From assembly GCA_949752745.1 (NCBI GenBank), contig OX457024.1:52097810-52161809 (forward strand): DNA of 64,000 nucleotides. Reading direction: 5' to 3'. The notes below the pieces were generated by a model, which was not told where the DNA came from, did no database searches, and saw only the letters and a list, made by a program, of their open reading frames with translations. Within the stretch, counting starts at the first letter, position 1, and each line of letters begins with the position of its first letter. This document shows positions 32,270 to 41,910 of this stretch, piece by piece. This DNA is from Protula sp. h YS-2021 (taxonomy: Eukaryota; Annelida; Polychaeta; Sabellida; Serpulidae). Made by a program: the position numbers and the translations under genes.

Positions 32270-32620
32270 GCGATGACCCCCCCCCCCCCCCACCCCCCCC
32301 CCCCCCTCCCCTTAAGGCGGGAAATTCAGATTATAGTATAGTTTTACGTTTCAGACAATTCTGAGCAACTTTCATTTTTGGACACCGCTCCCCCTAAGGC
32401 GGGAAAATGCGATTTTTGCATATTTGTACGTTTCAGACAATTTTGAACAATTTTCATTTTCTGACCGCACCCCCCCCCCCCCCACCCAGGCGGGAAATTC
32501 AGATTAAGGTATAGTTTTACGTTTCAGACAATTCTGAGTAACTTTCATTTTTTGAATTCTCCAACCCCCAAGGCGGGAAATTGAAAGTTCTGCAGTTTTA
32601 CGTTTCAGACAATCCTGAAC
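32270..32620 (+). repeat. 83-91-bp tandem repeat, 4 units, with poly-C runs
   Basis: AAGGCGGGAAATTCAGATTA, GTTTTACGTTTCAGACAATT and CTGAGCAACTTTCATTTTTT recur four times (AGGCGGG at 32315, 32397, 32488, 32571). Each unit is preceded by a C-rich run of varying length. Confidence 0.9.
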
Positions 32621-33019
32621 ATGAGCCCTCCTACCTCTATGACTATATAGCATACAAGGTAGACATGTCAACTTCAACAGCGCATAACTTCAAAACTTAT
32701 GGGCCGATTTGAACCATTCTTTCACCATAATGCCCAGTATAACTATAACCTGTATGACTTCAAAACTACTACAATTGAATCATTTACCATCAAGACAGAG
32801 AAGTCATAACTTAAATATGAATATTCCAAATGAAGAAGTGAAATGTGGATGGTGTCATGCATTACTGCCAAACCTAGATGAATTTTAGAGATATTTATTT
32901 GAAAACTGATAGCCTTTTGTAAAGAAAAGGACTTATTACTTGCCGCGTTTGTTTCCATGTCTTCGACATTGCTGTCCAATATGCAGATCATATATGTGAT
33001 GATACTCATGCATAGCTAA

Positions 33020-33301
33020 TGCACAACAAACGCTGATGATTACTTGGACCAAACAGGGATATCCAGAATAGAGTTGCCAGCGAAAAGTCCGGATCTTAAT
33101 CCGATAGAAAATATATGGGGCATTATGAAGTGCACAATTCCTCGCATACCTCCTCCTTGTCACAACGTCAGAGACCCCCGGACAATCGTGCAACAAGAGT
33201 GGGACAACATTCCACAGAGCACAATACAAAAATGCATCGACAGCATGCATAGGACAGCAGAAGAATGTTATGTTTCGGGTGCAGGATACACCACATATTG
33301 A
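33020..33301 (+). pseudogene. Tc1/mariner transposase, C-terminal fragment
   Basis: About 93 codons remain: DDYLDQTGISRIELPAKSPD, then LNPIENIWGIMK, a proline-rich loop, QEWDNIP and a C-terminus GAGYTTY with its own stop. PAKSPDLNPIENIW is the signature around the third catalytic acid (E) of the DDE/D domain of Tc1-like transposases. The first two aspartates, the DNA-binding region and the terminal inverted repeats are missing, and a stop lies just upstream at 33017. The fragment sits in an intron, antisense to the host gene, and is non-functional. Confidence 0.9.
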
Positions 33302-33556
33302 ATTTTGCGATATTTAAGGCACGCCCCACCTCTATTTAGGTGACAGTTTAGCTCAAACCAGTTAATTAATTCGTTCCAACAAGGTGTCAAATGTGACATA
33401 TATGATTCATTTCTGCAGTAAAACATAAATACAGTGAATGTCGTTCTTTCTTTGACTACCACCAGCCCACAAACTGTTTATTCCGTACCTTTTGCCAATG
33501 CTGTATATGCACGGGTATTAGTCTCGCCGCACCTCACTTTTCAATTTTTTATGTAC

Positions 33557-33718
33557 CTTTGGGTGGTTGTAATGCGTTTGTAAGCCTGGGATATTTGAGC
33601 CCTCTTTGAGCAAACCATCCAATAGGATGTAGCTCCTCATCATCCATTCTTGTCACATAGTCATACTTGGCTGTCCAACCGTCAAAGTGAATCAATACAT
33701 CGTTTCCCATCACTTTTT
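33557..33718 (-). CDS. MBT-repeat gene exon: core of the MBT repeat
   Basis: The acceptor TTTTTTCAAG|AAAAAG and donor CCCAAAG|GTACAT enclose 162 bases, phase 1 to 1. It reads KVMGNDVLIHFDGWTAKYDY, then VTRMDDEELHPIGWFAQRGL, then ...LQPPK. HFDGW...YDY and HPIGW are diagnostic of MBT repeats. In L3MBTL1 the cage residues F379, W382 and Y386 lie in HFDGW...Y, and all three are present here. The usual tryptophan after YDY is valine and the usual GWC is GWF, so this is a divergent repeat. A role in reading lower methyl-lysine marks is inferred. Confidence 0.88.
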
Positions 33719-34086
33719 CTTGAAAAAATATAACATCACGAAAAAATCAATAAATTCAAACATTAAAACACGGGGCTTCTTCACACAAAAATAAACTTAA
33801 CATCACGGGGTTCTTTCATCTTCACACTTTCAATTTCCACATTTCTTTTCTGCCCAAAGTACAATGTTAATGTCTGCAATCGTAAGGACTGTCAAGAGCT
33901 GTGAGCAACCCCGTCTTCACATATTTTCAATAACATCTTGACTAATTAACTTCAACTTTTCTAAACAATAGTAGCACACAGTTTCAAATTATATTTTTCT
34001 GGCGATACATAAAACTGAATAACTTCGTTACAACGACCTGACTGGGCCCAAGCAAACATATAGTTTTAGCCACTAATCAAACTTAC

Positions 34087-34177
34087 GAATAGTGGCTACA
34101 CATATCAGCGATGGGTTCAGTTTGTCCTTGGCTTCTAACCGCATACCCGCTTCTAGTGTTGTCGGTTCCCTCAATAT
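34087..34177 (-). CDS. MBT-repeat gene exon: N-terminal part of the MBT repeat
   Basis: The acceptor CTATATTTTAG|ATATTG and consensus donor CTATTC|GTAAGT enclose 91 bases, phase 0 to 1. It reads ILREPTTLEAGMRLEAKDKL then NPSLICVATI. GMRLEAKDKLNPSLICVATI is the classic first half of an MBT repeat. The aspartate and asparagine of DKLN correspond to the cage pair D355/N358 of L3MBTL1. With the next exon the methyl-lysine pocket is complete. Confidence 0.9.
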
Positions 34178-34769
34178 CTAAAATATAGTTTGAAAAATAA
34201 AATTGCATATGCTAAAATCTAGATTTATGTTTACAAAATATCTCACGTTATCAGTACGAATGAATACATGAAAACTTCACACAATCTTGACATAAGACTG
34301 CAAAGTGACAGTTTACCATAATTACACAATAAAATACAGTATATAACCGTCTTGCTGCCCTTTTATATCCCACTGGAAAAAAGCGTTTTAAAAGAAATAA
34401 ATAAAAATATCAAAACAAACTCCTTGTGGGGTGCAACGCAAAAGTATTGATAAGGACATGGCTTATATGAAATGCATACGCTGGCAGGTACATTACGACT
34501 ATTGAATTATGATAATATGGGAAGCAAATACAGCCAGCGCTCTTATTTTTATAAAACAAGCTTCTGAGAGCTTTTTATGTGGATTTCGTAGGAAAAAAAC
34601 ACCATTCGTATTGCGCTCTGTCAAACAACGGCCCAACAAATCTGTATTTGTATTTTACTGTAAGCATAAATATGGGTAGGATTTACTGATGTCTGTGTGT
34701 GTCTTTTATAATTGGTGCAATCTTTGTTAAAAAACACAGGCGCTCAGTTCTCCTGGCGCCTAATCTCCC

Positions 34770-35000
34770 TGTGAGACGCAATCTCTTGGCTGCTTAAACC
34801 ATTTTTATCAAGGACGCTCCTGTGAGATGCAACTCTTTGTTTGCGGGTCTCAGTTTAACTCTCTACCTAATCCCCTGTGTCATTTCACTCCTGACCCTTA
34901 TCCCCGATGAGATGCAACTCTTTGTTTGCTGGTCTCAGTGTTACTCTCCACCTGCTTTTTTGTGTCACTTCACTTCCTTCACCCCTCTTTATTCACGGAG
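34770..35000 (+). repeat. ~85-bp tandem repeat, 2-3 units
   Basis: GAGATGCAACTCTTTGTTTG occurs at 34824 and 34909, and a degenerate copy GAGACGCAATCTCTTGGCTG near 34773. The two main units share GGTCTCAGT.TTACTCTC.ACCT. 34178-34770 holds nothing else. Confidence 0.75.
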
Positions 35001-35129
35001 CTGTCACTAAAAAATTTTCTTTTCAAACCACCGAGCTCTCTCTCCTCCCTATTCATTCCTCAGCCAACGGCATACCTCCTTCTCCTCACATCTTGTTTCT
35101 TTTTTTTCTTCATCCACACTTTCTTTAAT

Positions 35130-35491
35130 CAGGGTTCGTAGCGAAAATTGAGTTTCAGATTCAAGACTTTTCAAGACAGCTGAGACTTTTTGAAGACAGT
35201 TTTAAGATTTTTTCAAGACTTTTTAGAAATAGTTTTACACACGTTTTATTGATTTATTTTATGAATTTAAAGACAATAGTGATATATTGGATATCTTAAA
35301 ACATTTACTCTGTTTACCACAATATCTCTTAGCTTTTCAACAAAATAATTTACTTTCTTTTCACATCACATCATATCTGATTTCCGAATTTAAGACTTTT
35401 CAACGCTTTTTTTTCCAAAATTCAAGACAATTCCAGTTATCTTGAGATGATTTGGCAAATTCAAGACTTTTCAAGAATGCTGCGAACCCGG
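35130..35491. mobile_element. Element H: 362 bp, ends CAGGGTTCGTAGC, 6-bp target duplication TTTAAT
   Basis: The left end CAGGGTTCGTAGC (35130-35142) and right end GCTGCGAACCCGG (35479-35491) are inverse with two mismatches. TTTAAT flanks both (35124-35129 and 35492-35497). Both subterminal regions are packed with TTCAAGACTTTTCAAGAC repeats in the same orientation. It encodes nothing. It is the smallest complete member of the class that includes A and G. Confidence 0.85.
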
Positions 35492-35516
35492 TTTAATCTA
35501 CCAAGACCCTTTCACT

Positions 35517-36148
35517 GGGTGTAGGACATTTGACCAACCGAAATTTGACCAACCGAAATTTGACCAACTGAAATTTGACCAACCGCAATTTGACCAACCT
35601 CTTAATGAAAAAACGGACATTTGACCAACTTCATAATTTATTGTTTTTTCGTACCACTTATCAGTAAAACATTAGCAATCACAAATGTTCCGACAAAAGC
35701 AACATTTAAACAGTTATAACACTACAAGTAAAAGTACTGTCCAAATGTAGCAGGATGGTAGTAATCTCATATCCTCGCAAAACTTCACATAAAACACGTA
35801 CCTGAGATGACACTAAAGCTTCCACCAGGTCTGGGTTTGTATGTATAACGCCTTGTATAACGCCGGATTACGGAGATTAACGGGGCACGTGGAACTCAAC
35901 CTTATGACACTCATTGACAGCGAGAGGATTAGCACAATATCTCTTTGATGCGAATGAGCACTTCTTTGAAATTACTTTTTCTTACGAAGCCTCGAACTCC
36001 TAGATTTACAAAGTTATGTATATCTAAAACTGAAAGTTGGTCAAATGTCAGTTTTTCCATTAAGCGGTTGGTCAAATTGCAGTTGGTCAAATTTCTGTTG
36101 GTCAAATTGTGGTTGGTCAAATTGCGGTTGGTCAAATTGTATGTACCC
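35517..36148. mobile_element. Foldback element FB3, arrays of AATTTGACCAACCG, 9-10-bp target duplication
   Basis: The left arm starts GGGTGTAGGACATTTGACCA and contains four to five ~15-bp AATTTGACCAACCG units, then CTTAATGAAAAAACGGACAT. The right arm is the inverse, including the same CTTAATGG-AAAAAC insertion, and starts GGGTACATACAATTTGACC read outward. CCCTTTCACT flanks both sides (35507-35516 and 36149-36158; the first C is ambiguous). The ~400-bp interior has no transposase. Confidence 0.88.
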
Positions 36149-36359
36149 CCCTTTCACTTCACGTTCTGCCAGCGGTGGAAATGCATCTTTTCCAGTCGCA
36201 CTCGCTGCTCATTCATTAACTGGAGCTTAGTTGAAAAAAACCTTTGTGATCTTTATTGTAAGGGAAAGTTATACACCTTAGATAAGCAGATACAGTTTAC
36301 CAAGCTGGATATTTCGCAAATATGTCTGATCAAGTAGCCGAATCGTTAATACATTCAAT

Positions 36360-36620
36360 TTGTACGAAGCCACATTGAACAAAATAAAGGAAGAAAGCTT
36401 CACAAATATAGAGAGAGTAAAACTCATGAACGCAAAACACGTGAAAGCTTTGAAGTTAAATATGGGACAAGCTGTGGCCCTTGAGCACGCTCTGAAAACC
36501 TTCTCAACACCGGCTACTCGCCAGGCTAGTAACGATGAGTCCGAGGCTGACCCTCAGTCACATCACCCAAACCCGACCGAAACAGGACGCCCAGACCCCA
36601 GATTTAACCTCGCTGACTGA
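36360..36620 (+). pseudogene. Possible gag-like remnant of the DIRS-like element
   Basis: An 86-codon frame, MYEATLNKIKEESFTNIERV, with a lysine-rich helix-like start and a polar, proline-rich tail ending just before the RT frame. Position suggests the 3' end of the first ORF of a DIRS-like element, but the sequence has no recognisable motif. Confidence 0.3.
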
Positions 36621-37070
36621 GTCGTATTGGAAAAAGGGGGCGCTGACAGATACGGTCCCGGATATGGCACGAAGTGCAGGTGAGGACAAGCCTGTATATG
36701 CACAGGATTTCTGTGGCACTATATCCGGTTTCCGGAATGCCCACGAGCACGAGGAGCAAGCAATAATAAAGGAGCTAAAGTTGGGTCGTTATCGCAATAT
36801 GGACTCGCAACCACACGTCGTGTCTCTTTTCGGCGCAATACCGAATGGAGACATTCGTCGTATACATGATTGTTCGCAACCTTCGGGCAGGGCGGTAAAC
36901 GACTACGCTACACCAGACAAACATACCTTTGTGTCAGTCGACACAGCAGTAAACATGGTAAATACAGGGACGCTCATGGCAAAAATAGACTTAAAATCTC
37001 CTTACAAGTAAGCCTAAGCACCCGTTCTCAAACTTTCGCTGGCCTAAAGTGGCGTTTTAAAGGCGAAACG
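36535..37070 (+). pseudogene. Reverse transcriptase, N-terminal part
   Basis: The frame from 36535 has LKLGRYRNMD, then FGAIPNGDIRRIHDCSQPSG and GRAVNDYATPD, and reaches MAKIDLKSPYK, the first catalytic aspartate block (A/KxDLKxAY). A stop follows at 37009-37011. The next block, TFAGLKWRFKG, continues in another frame. The YxDD catalytic block is absent: sequence jumps from GLKWRFKG directly to the RNase H linker. Therefore it is deleted as well as frameshifted and cannot be active. Confidence 0.85.
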
Positions 37071-37109
37071 CACGATACTCGAGCGCCCCAGTCGTCGAAC
37101 TCGCCTTAC

Positions 37110-37645
37110 AATGGATCTCCGCAGAGACCTCCACGCCATCGACATGCTATGCAGCCAATTCAATGGCGCATCTGTCTTTTAGGACCGGAGAGCGCCCGAA
37201 TCTGCATACATAGTGACGGACTCATCACAGCGGCAGGTGCAGCTTTAATCCAACACAAACGAGTCATGGACTGGCTTTATATTCACTAGGAGAGTCCGTC
37301 AACGACAGGGGCAGCCACAGCTTTAATCCAACACAAACGAGTCATGGACTGGCTTTATATTCACTAGGAGTCGAAAGCACCGTACCTGGCACGAACTGCT
37401 ATCAACATTAAGGAATTATCCCCTATTCACGTTGGCCACACACGTGGAAAAACGCAAAAGTTATTGTGCCCACAGATAACACAGCAGCCTTACATCCAAT
37501 TAATAAGGGGTCCATCCACAATGTGTGTGCTTCGGATGTCTTACCAATACGCGTATCGTGTGCTTCCCGCGACCTCCGGCTTATAGCTCTGTAAATAAAC
37601 ACTAAATCGAATCTCTTGGCTGACAGCCTAAGCCGCTTGCACCAC
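37110..37645 (+). pseudogene. RNase H region of the DIRS-like element
   Basis: Pieces in several frames: LRRDLHAIDMLCSQFNGAS (connection), HSDGLITAAGAALI (first aspartate), then KVIVPTDNTAALHPINKGS with the TDN aspartate, and NLLADSLSRLHHL closing the domain. Stops separate them. A 78-bp direct duplication (37243-37292 repeated at 37321-37370) interrupts the domain. Confidence 0.75.
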
Positions 37646-37734
37646 CTCCTTATGGCAACATACGCATTAGCTCGTGTATATTTTAACGCCGCGTTATTAC
37701 GTAGGTCACATGAAGCACAGCGTTTTCTGTTACA

Positions 37735-38710
37735 GCATTGGTTCAGCAGAAGCAACAACTGGACAGCGACCTCGTACAAACGCGCTTCGATAGCTGCACA
37801 TACGCGCAATCCGTACCCCATCCATGTACGCACTTTTCTAAGATTTTGTCAAAGTTTGGGGTATACAGCAGTGTTTGCATCTCCATTAACTTTGTGCCGC
37901 TACGCTTACCTACCTTGCTCGCACCCACTGTCTCGTCGGTTCGTTGCTACATGTCGGGCAAATGCAACATGCACCTGGGGCTCAATTACGCCTCCCCCCC
38001 CCCCCCCCCACGGACAACTAACATTTTGGAACAGTTCTCAAGGGGATAGAAATGGGGAAGGGAGTTGTAACTAAGTAAAAATACAGTTTACAAATGTTTG
38101 GATACTAGTGACGTATATCAGCTCTGTTTCTGGATCGCTTGCCTAGTGGGATTTTTTTACTTTCGCCAGAGAAGCAACGCTCTTAACAAAGATGCTGACT
38201 TCCCACGCGTGTCGAAAGGATCTGTGTCGTCGCCACTTCCAATTTGAGGGACACCTCGCAACGCAGGGTAAAATACACCAAAACGTCACAAGATTTCTCG
38301 CGCAAACTGCTTGTCTTCCTGCTAACCATAAGGGATCTTACCTGTGTCCCGTGACAGCACTCCTCCGGTTGAAACTACACACACACACCACCCACCCGCA
38401 GCTCCTCTGCTGTCGTACAGCATTTACAAAAGTTGGGTCCTTCTCACCCACTCTGCGTTTAGAACTACACTGTAAGGTGCGCTTGTGGATGCAGGTTATA
38501 ACCCCCAAAGAACACAGTGGACACTCACTGCGCAGAGGGGGTGCTTCGTTAGCGCTCGCCTGTGGCCTGCCAACGGCAGGTTGTTAAAGCACAGGGAGAC
38601 TGGAAATCGGACGCATATGAGAGGCACGCACTCTTGGAGCCAATGTGAAGAAAGGACAGGTGAATGTATCATCTGGTTAAGCCTACACATTAACATGTCC
38701 CTAAGTTTCT
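37735..38710 (+). pseudogene. Tyrosine recombinase of the DIRS-like element
   Basis: The N-terminal core-binding part is in one frame to 38074 (HVRTFLRFCQSLGYTAVFAS, then PLTLCRY). The catalytic part at 38192-38587 has LCPVTALLRLKLHT, AFTKVG and GHSLRRGGASLALACGLP, which carries the HxxR motif. A one- or two-base frame change near 38580 separates it from AQGDWKSDAYERH (about 38589-38628), where the terminal tyrosine region lies. The region with the first arginine is lost between 38074 and 38192, across a C-run. It is inactive. Confidence 0.85.
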
Positions 38711-39016
38711 AAAATACTCCTACTGTTATATTCTGGTTTGGAAAATAATTTAGCGCAATGTTCAAGTTTCTACAGCTGTTAATTCAGAGAACTTTGAGGC
38801 TAGGGTCACGAAAGACTTCGCGGCTGAACCCGCTACTGGCTGTGTAATAAACTTGTCATTTCCAAGCCAGTCCTTTTTTTATTTATTTTGCATCCGGTCA
38901 GGCTAAGCACATCCTAGCAAAAGATTGAAGGCAACTTTTAATAATCCACTGCATAATAAGATTAAAAAGATAAAGGCTCGAACATATTTCTATCGAATGA
39001 GGGATACTCCACTTAC

Positions 39017-39160
39017 CGGAACTTTGCTTGCAAATACAGCGAAGTGACCCATCGATTTCTTGGAATCAATGACTGGTATAATTCTACTGCCTGAGTCATA
39101 CTGGGCTTGTTCGACGAGCCCTTTGTTTATGAAAAATCTGACAAGCCATACATCAGGATC
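39017..39160 (-). CDS. Host gene exon, 48 codons, upstream of the MBT repeat
   Basis: The acceptor CATCAATTTCAG|GATCCT and donor GTTCCG|GTAAGT enclose 144 bases, phase 0-0. It reads DPDVWLVRFFINKGLVEQAQ, then YDSGSRIIPVIDSKKSMGHF, then AVFASKVP. It joins in phase to the MBT exon at 34087-34177, so it lies immediately N-terminal to the repeat. The fold is not recognised. 38711-39016 holds nothing else. Confidence 0.65.
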
Positions 39161-39309
39161 CTGAAATTGATGGTAGAAAAAATTAAAGTGGTTTATTCTG
39201 TACAAATGTTTGCGACCTGACTTCAAGAATTTGAAGAAATATGAATTAAAACAAACTTATATGCCCGCTGTAGCTAATATGCATGCTGCTTTTCTTTTAC
39301 AGTCAACTG

Positions 39310-40020
39310 ATAACTGATAAACGCGATGTTATTGGTATTCTCACTTGACAGAATCACAGGCCAAACATGCCTCGCCACAGATAAACCTGATGTTAATGGT
39401 ATCACCAAATTTACAGAATCACAGGCCTAGCATGCCTGGGCACAGCTACACCAGATGTTAATGCTATCACTCTTGATTGTCATGGGCCAAGTATTCCTAC
39501 CATCACTACACGTGTTGTTAGTGGTAACTCATATTGGAGAGAATAATGGGCCAAACACACCTCACAATAACTACATGTGGTCATTGGAATCTCATGCTGG
39601 AGATAATCATAGGCCAAGCACACCTCGCCATAACTAGACGCCGGTTTGTTTGTTTCGGGTTTAATGGCCCGCTCAACAACTTGGATGACTATATTGGGAC
39701 ACACTTGTCAAAAAAGTATGAAAAAAGAAGGAAGAATAAAGAAACAGTAAAAAAAAAGAGCTAGAAAGAAATTCCGATTAGTCGCCTCTTACGATCGCCT
39801 CTTGCATAGAAATGAAGGCAGCGGGTCTAATCTTAAGATTCTCCCAACCCAAGGGGTTGGGGGGGGGGGGTGTTTAACGGTATCTCATGCTGGAGAGATT
39901 CATAGACCAAGCACATATGGCTAAAATTATACGTGATGTTAATAGTATTTAATAGTATCTCATGCTGGAAAGAATCATAAGCCAAGCATACCTCGCCATG
40001 GTTGCACGTGATGTTAATGG
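39310..40020 (-). repeat. ~65-bp tandem repeat copied from the exon-intron junction at 39992
   Basis: Seven degenerate units carry CGTGATGTTAATGGTATC and GGCCAAGCACACCTCGCCAT. The unit at 39960-40020 spans the donor of exon 39992-40085. Hence each unit is a copy of the exon's last ~30 bases, its GT donor and the first ~35 intron bases (minus-strand GGCGAG|GTATGC, with variants GGTGAGG, GGCGAGG). A SINE-like repeat splits the array at 39646-39870. Confidence 0.75.
39646..39875 (+). repeat. SINE-like dispersed repeat, copy 2
   Basis: Matches 12424-12645 (GAAAGAAATTCCGATTAGTC, CAGCGGGTCTAATCTTAAGA, then CCCAACCCAAGGGGTTGGG). It interrupts the 65-bp array, so it inserted after the array formed. 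Confidence 0.6.
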
Positions 40021-40085
40021 TATCACCGACTTGCACGTTCTTGTTCTCGTCAATGTGCACACCCCTGTCCACACCGTGATCCATG
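39992..40085 (-). CDS. Host gene exon, 31 codons
   Basis: The acceptor TTCTGCATAG|CATGG and donor GGCGAG|GTATGC enclose 94 bases, phase 2 to 0. It reads MDHGVDRGVHIDENKNVQVG then DTINITCNHGE. It joins 40589-40632 and 39017-39160 in phase. The family is not recognised. Its donor is surrounded by tandem copies of itself in the following intron. Confidence 0.55.
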
Positions 40086-40588
40086 CTATGCAGAACAGTC
40101 AAACAATTAGTTGCCAGATTGCTTTATTTCAATGCAACGTGAAGTATTATTAATAAGTAAGAAAACGCTAAGCCGAGCAGGGAATCGACCACTCTTGAGT
40201 ACGACAATTACCCAAGTCATGTAACAAATTATATTGTTACATGACTCTGAGAAAATGCCGCAATTTGATGACCTGGTCAATATTTTATTAATGGTACCGA
40301 AACGAAAAGTGAATATATGTTGACCTGAAAGTCCACATTTTCGATAACACTCAAAATCATTAGTTCATGCTGACTTCTGAACAATGCTGACTAAAAGATG
40401 GAGCCAGCGAGTATGTGAAGCTGTCCGACAAAAATATAAATCTGGATAAAAAAACACCTAAACAAATGCAACTAATTGTAATAGCACCGCAGTTCATCCA
40501 GGGATTCCGTGAACTGAGGTGCATAAGACAAGCATAGAACGCCGCTCAACATGAACAAGGAGATAGACATGCAGAATTTATCACTTAC

Positions 40589-40632
40589 CATGATATTCCA
40601 ATGGAGCCAAATCCCCCACCAGAATAGCAGAT
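40589..40632 (-). CDS. Possible small host exon, 14 codons
   Basis: The acceptor TTAACTCCTTGCAG|ATCTG and consensus donor ATCATG|GTAAGT enclose 44 bases. All three frames are open. The phase-consistent one reads ICYSGGGFGSIGIS. The splice sites are good, but the reading is chosen only by phase. Confidence 0.35.
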
Positions 40633-41585
40633 CTGCAAGGAGTTAAAGAACACCGGATCCATTGGTTGTGTTATCTCTAGTTTTACTCCATTCGCCATGG
40701 TTGAAATTTGGCTCCCCTACAAGATGTATAGCGATATTAACCAAAACAAAGCTTTACGTTACAAAAACGTTTCATGTACCACCCGTTCATCCCAGGCAGA
40801 CGACAAACCTGAACGCATTGAGACATCACTGGTGTCCGCCTCGTTTTCAATACCCAGAACCAGTCTGATTTTTTTCACCATTTCTGTCCTTATTATATAC
40901 AACCAATTACAGCACGTATCAGAATTGCGTACATGCACATAGCACACACCGATCTAAAATACTAATGGGCATTTATATTCATTTGCATTCAATGAATAAA
41001 TGATAAATAAAAATTTCTTACCCGAACATATTCAGCCACCTGCAAAACATTTTTCCTTGCTTTATAAATCAGTGTTTAATGTATTTAAGCCTGCATAATT
41101 AAAGTTATGTGCCAGTCTTAATTTCCAAATAACAATTTTTGTACTCTAATGAAAATAATGATGACTAAATTTTCACTTCTGGGGAACAATTCGCAGCCTG
41201 TACAGTAATTTCTCTTTAAATCAGCGCATATTCAGGTTATTTCAGACTAAAGAGGCTGCTTACAAGTTTGTGTCTGCGAGGGAAGCTGTAGTGTTAGGTT
41301 TTCACATATTGGATAATAAAGAATTAAATTATACTTATATTCTGTTATATCTACATTCTATATTTCATATCTAAGTGTGATTCATTTCTGTATAAAAGTC
41401 AGAATAAATCTATTTTCCTTCAAATAATAGCCATAAGTTCATGTGGTTCAAATGGGCAAAATCTATACGATTGTTAAAACTCACTCAGAAAAAAATTTAA
41501 AAAAACTTACATCACAGATTGCTGTTTTATAGATGACTTATTATTTTTAGTTGTTATGATTAAATAAAGGATTGTCGTAACCTAC

Positions 41586-41663
41586 CCCCATTCCTCTAAT
41601 TTTCTCGGAAACCTTGAAGTCATATTCGCCAGAGAAGGCCGGTTCTATGTGCGATTCCAGTTC
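41586..41663 (-). CDS. Host gene exon, 26 codons, phase 0-0
   Basis: The acceptor TCTTTTTTAAG|GAACTG and donor ATGGGG|GTAGGT enclose 78 bases reading ELESHIEPAFSGEYDFKVSE then KIRGMG. It is acidic and compact and is unlike the surrounding repeats. It joins 40589-40632 in phase. 40633-41585 is AT-rich intron with nothing recognisable. Confidence 0.5.
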
Positions 41664-41910
41664 CTTAAAAAAGACAGAACTTGTTATCGATAATGCTGAG
41701 ACATGTGGGTTCTGATCTCCATTAACAACACAAAGGTGTTAAAACACTGTTGTGGCCTGAATGATTGAGATTCACAGCCACGAAACCCCTTCTGATGACG
41801 TTAGTTTTCAGTCAGCATAAGCGACACCTTAAGGACTCTGAACCACCTTGTTCGTTCGATCGAGTGCCCGCATTAGGTGTTCACAAGCCTGAAAGGTCGT
41901 TTAATACAAA

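Larger units (their letters stand above)
36360..38710 (+). mobile_element. Degenerate DIRS/Ngaro-like tyrosine-recombinase retrotransposon
   Basis: In order: a possible gag remnant, reverse transcriptase N-part, RNase H pieces and a tyrosine recombinase, all on the plus strand and broken by stops and frame changes. The RT-RH-YR order without an aspartic protease or DDE integrase is that of DIRS-like elements. It lies in the host intron between 34177 and 39017, antisense to the host gene. The terminal repeats were not identified. It is inactive. Confidence 0.85.
1272..41663 (-). other. Span of putative host gene(s), with an MBT-repeat region at 32.1-34.2 kb
   Basis: Short exons on the minus strand have AG acceptors and GT donors. 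In transcription order their phases join as 0-0 (41.6 kb), 0-2, 2-0, 0-0, 0-1, 1-1, 1-0 (32.1 kb), then 0-0 and 0-0 (22.9 and 22.1 kb, weaker). After a break come 1-1 (17.0 kb), 1-1, 1-0, 0-0, 0-0 (1.4 kb). Only the central three exons are identified, as an MBT repeat that binds mono- or dimethyl-lysine in chromatin proteins. One exon between 22.1 and 17.0 kb is missing from this model, so two adjacent genes are possible. Introns up to about 9 kb carry nearly all the mobile elements described here, mostly in either orientation. No promoter or polyadenylation signal could be fixed. Confidence 0.5.
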
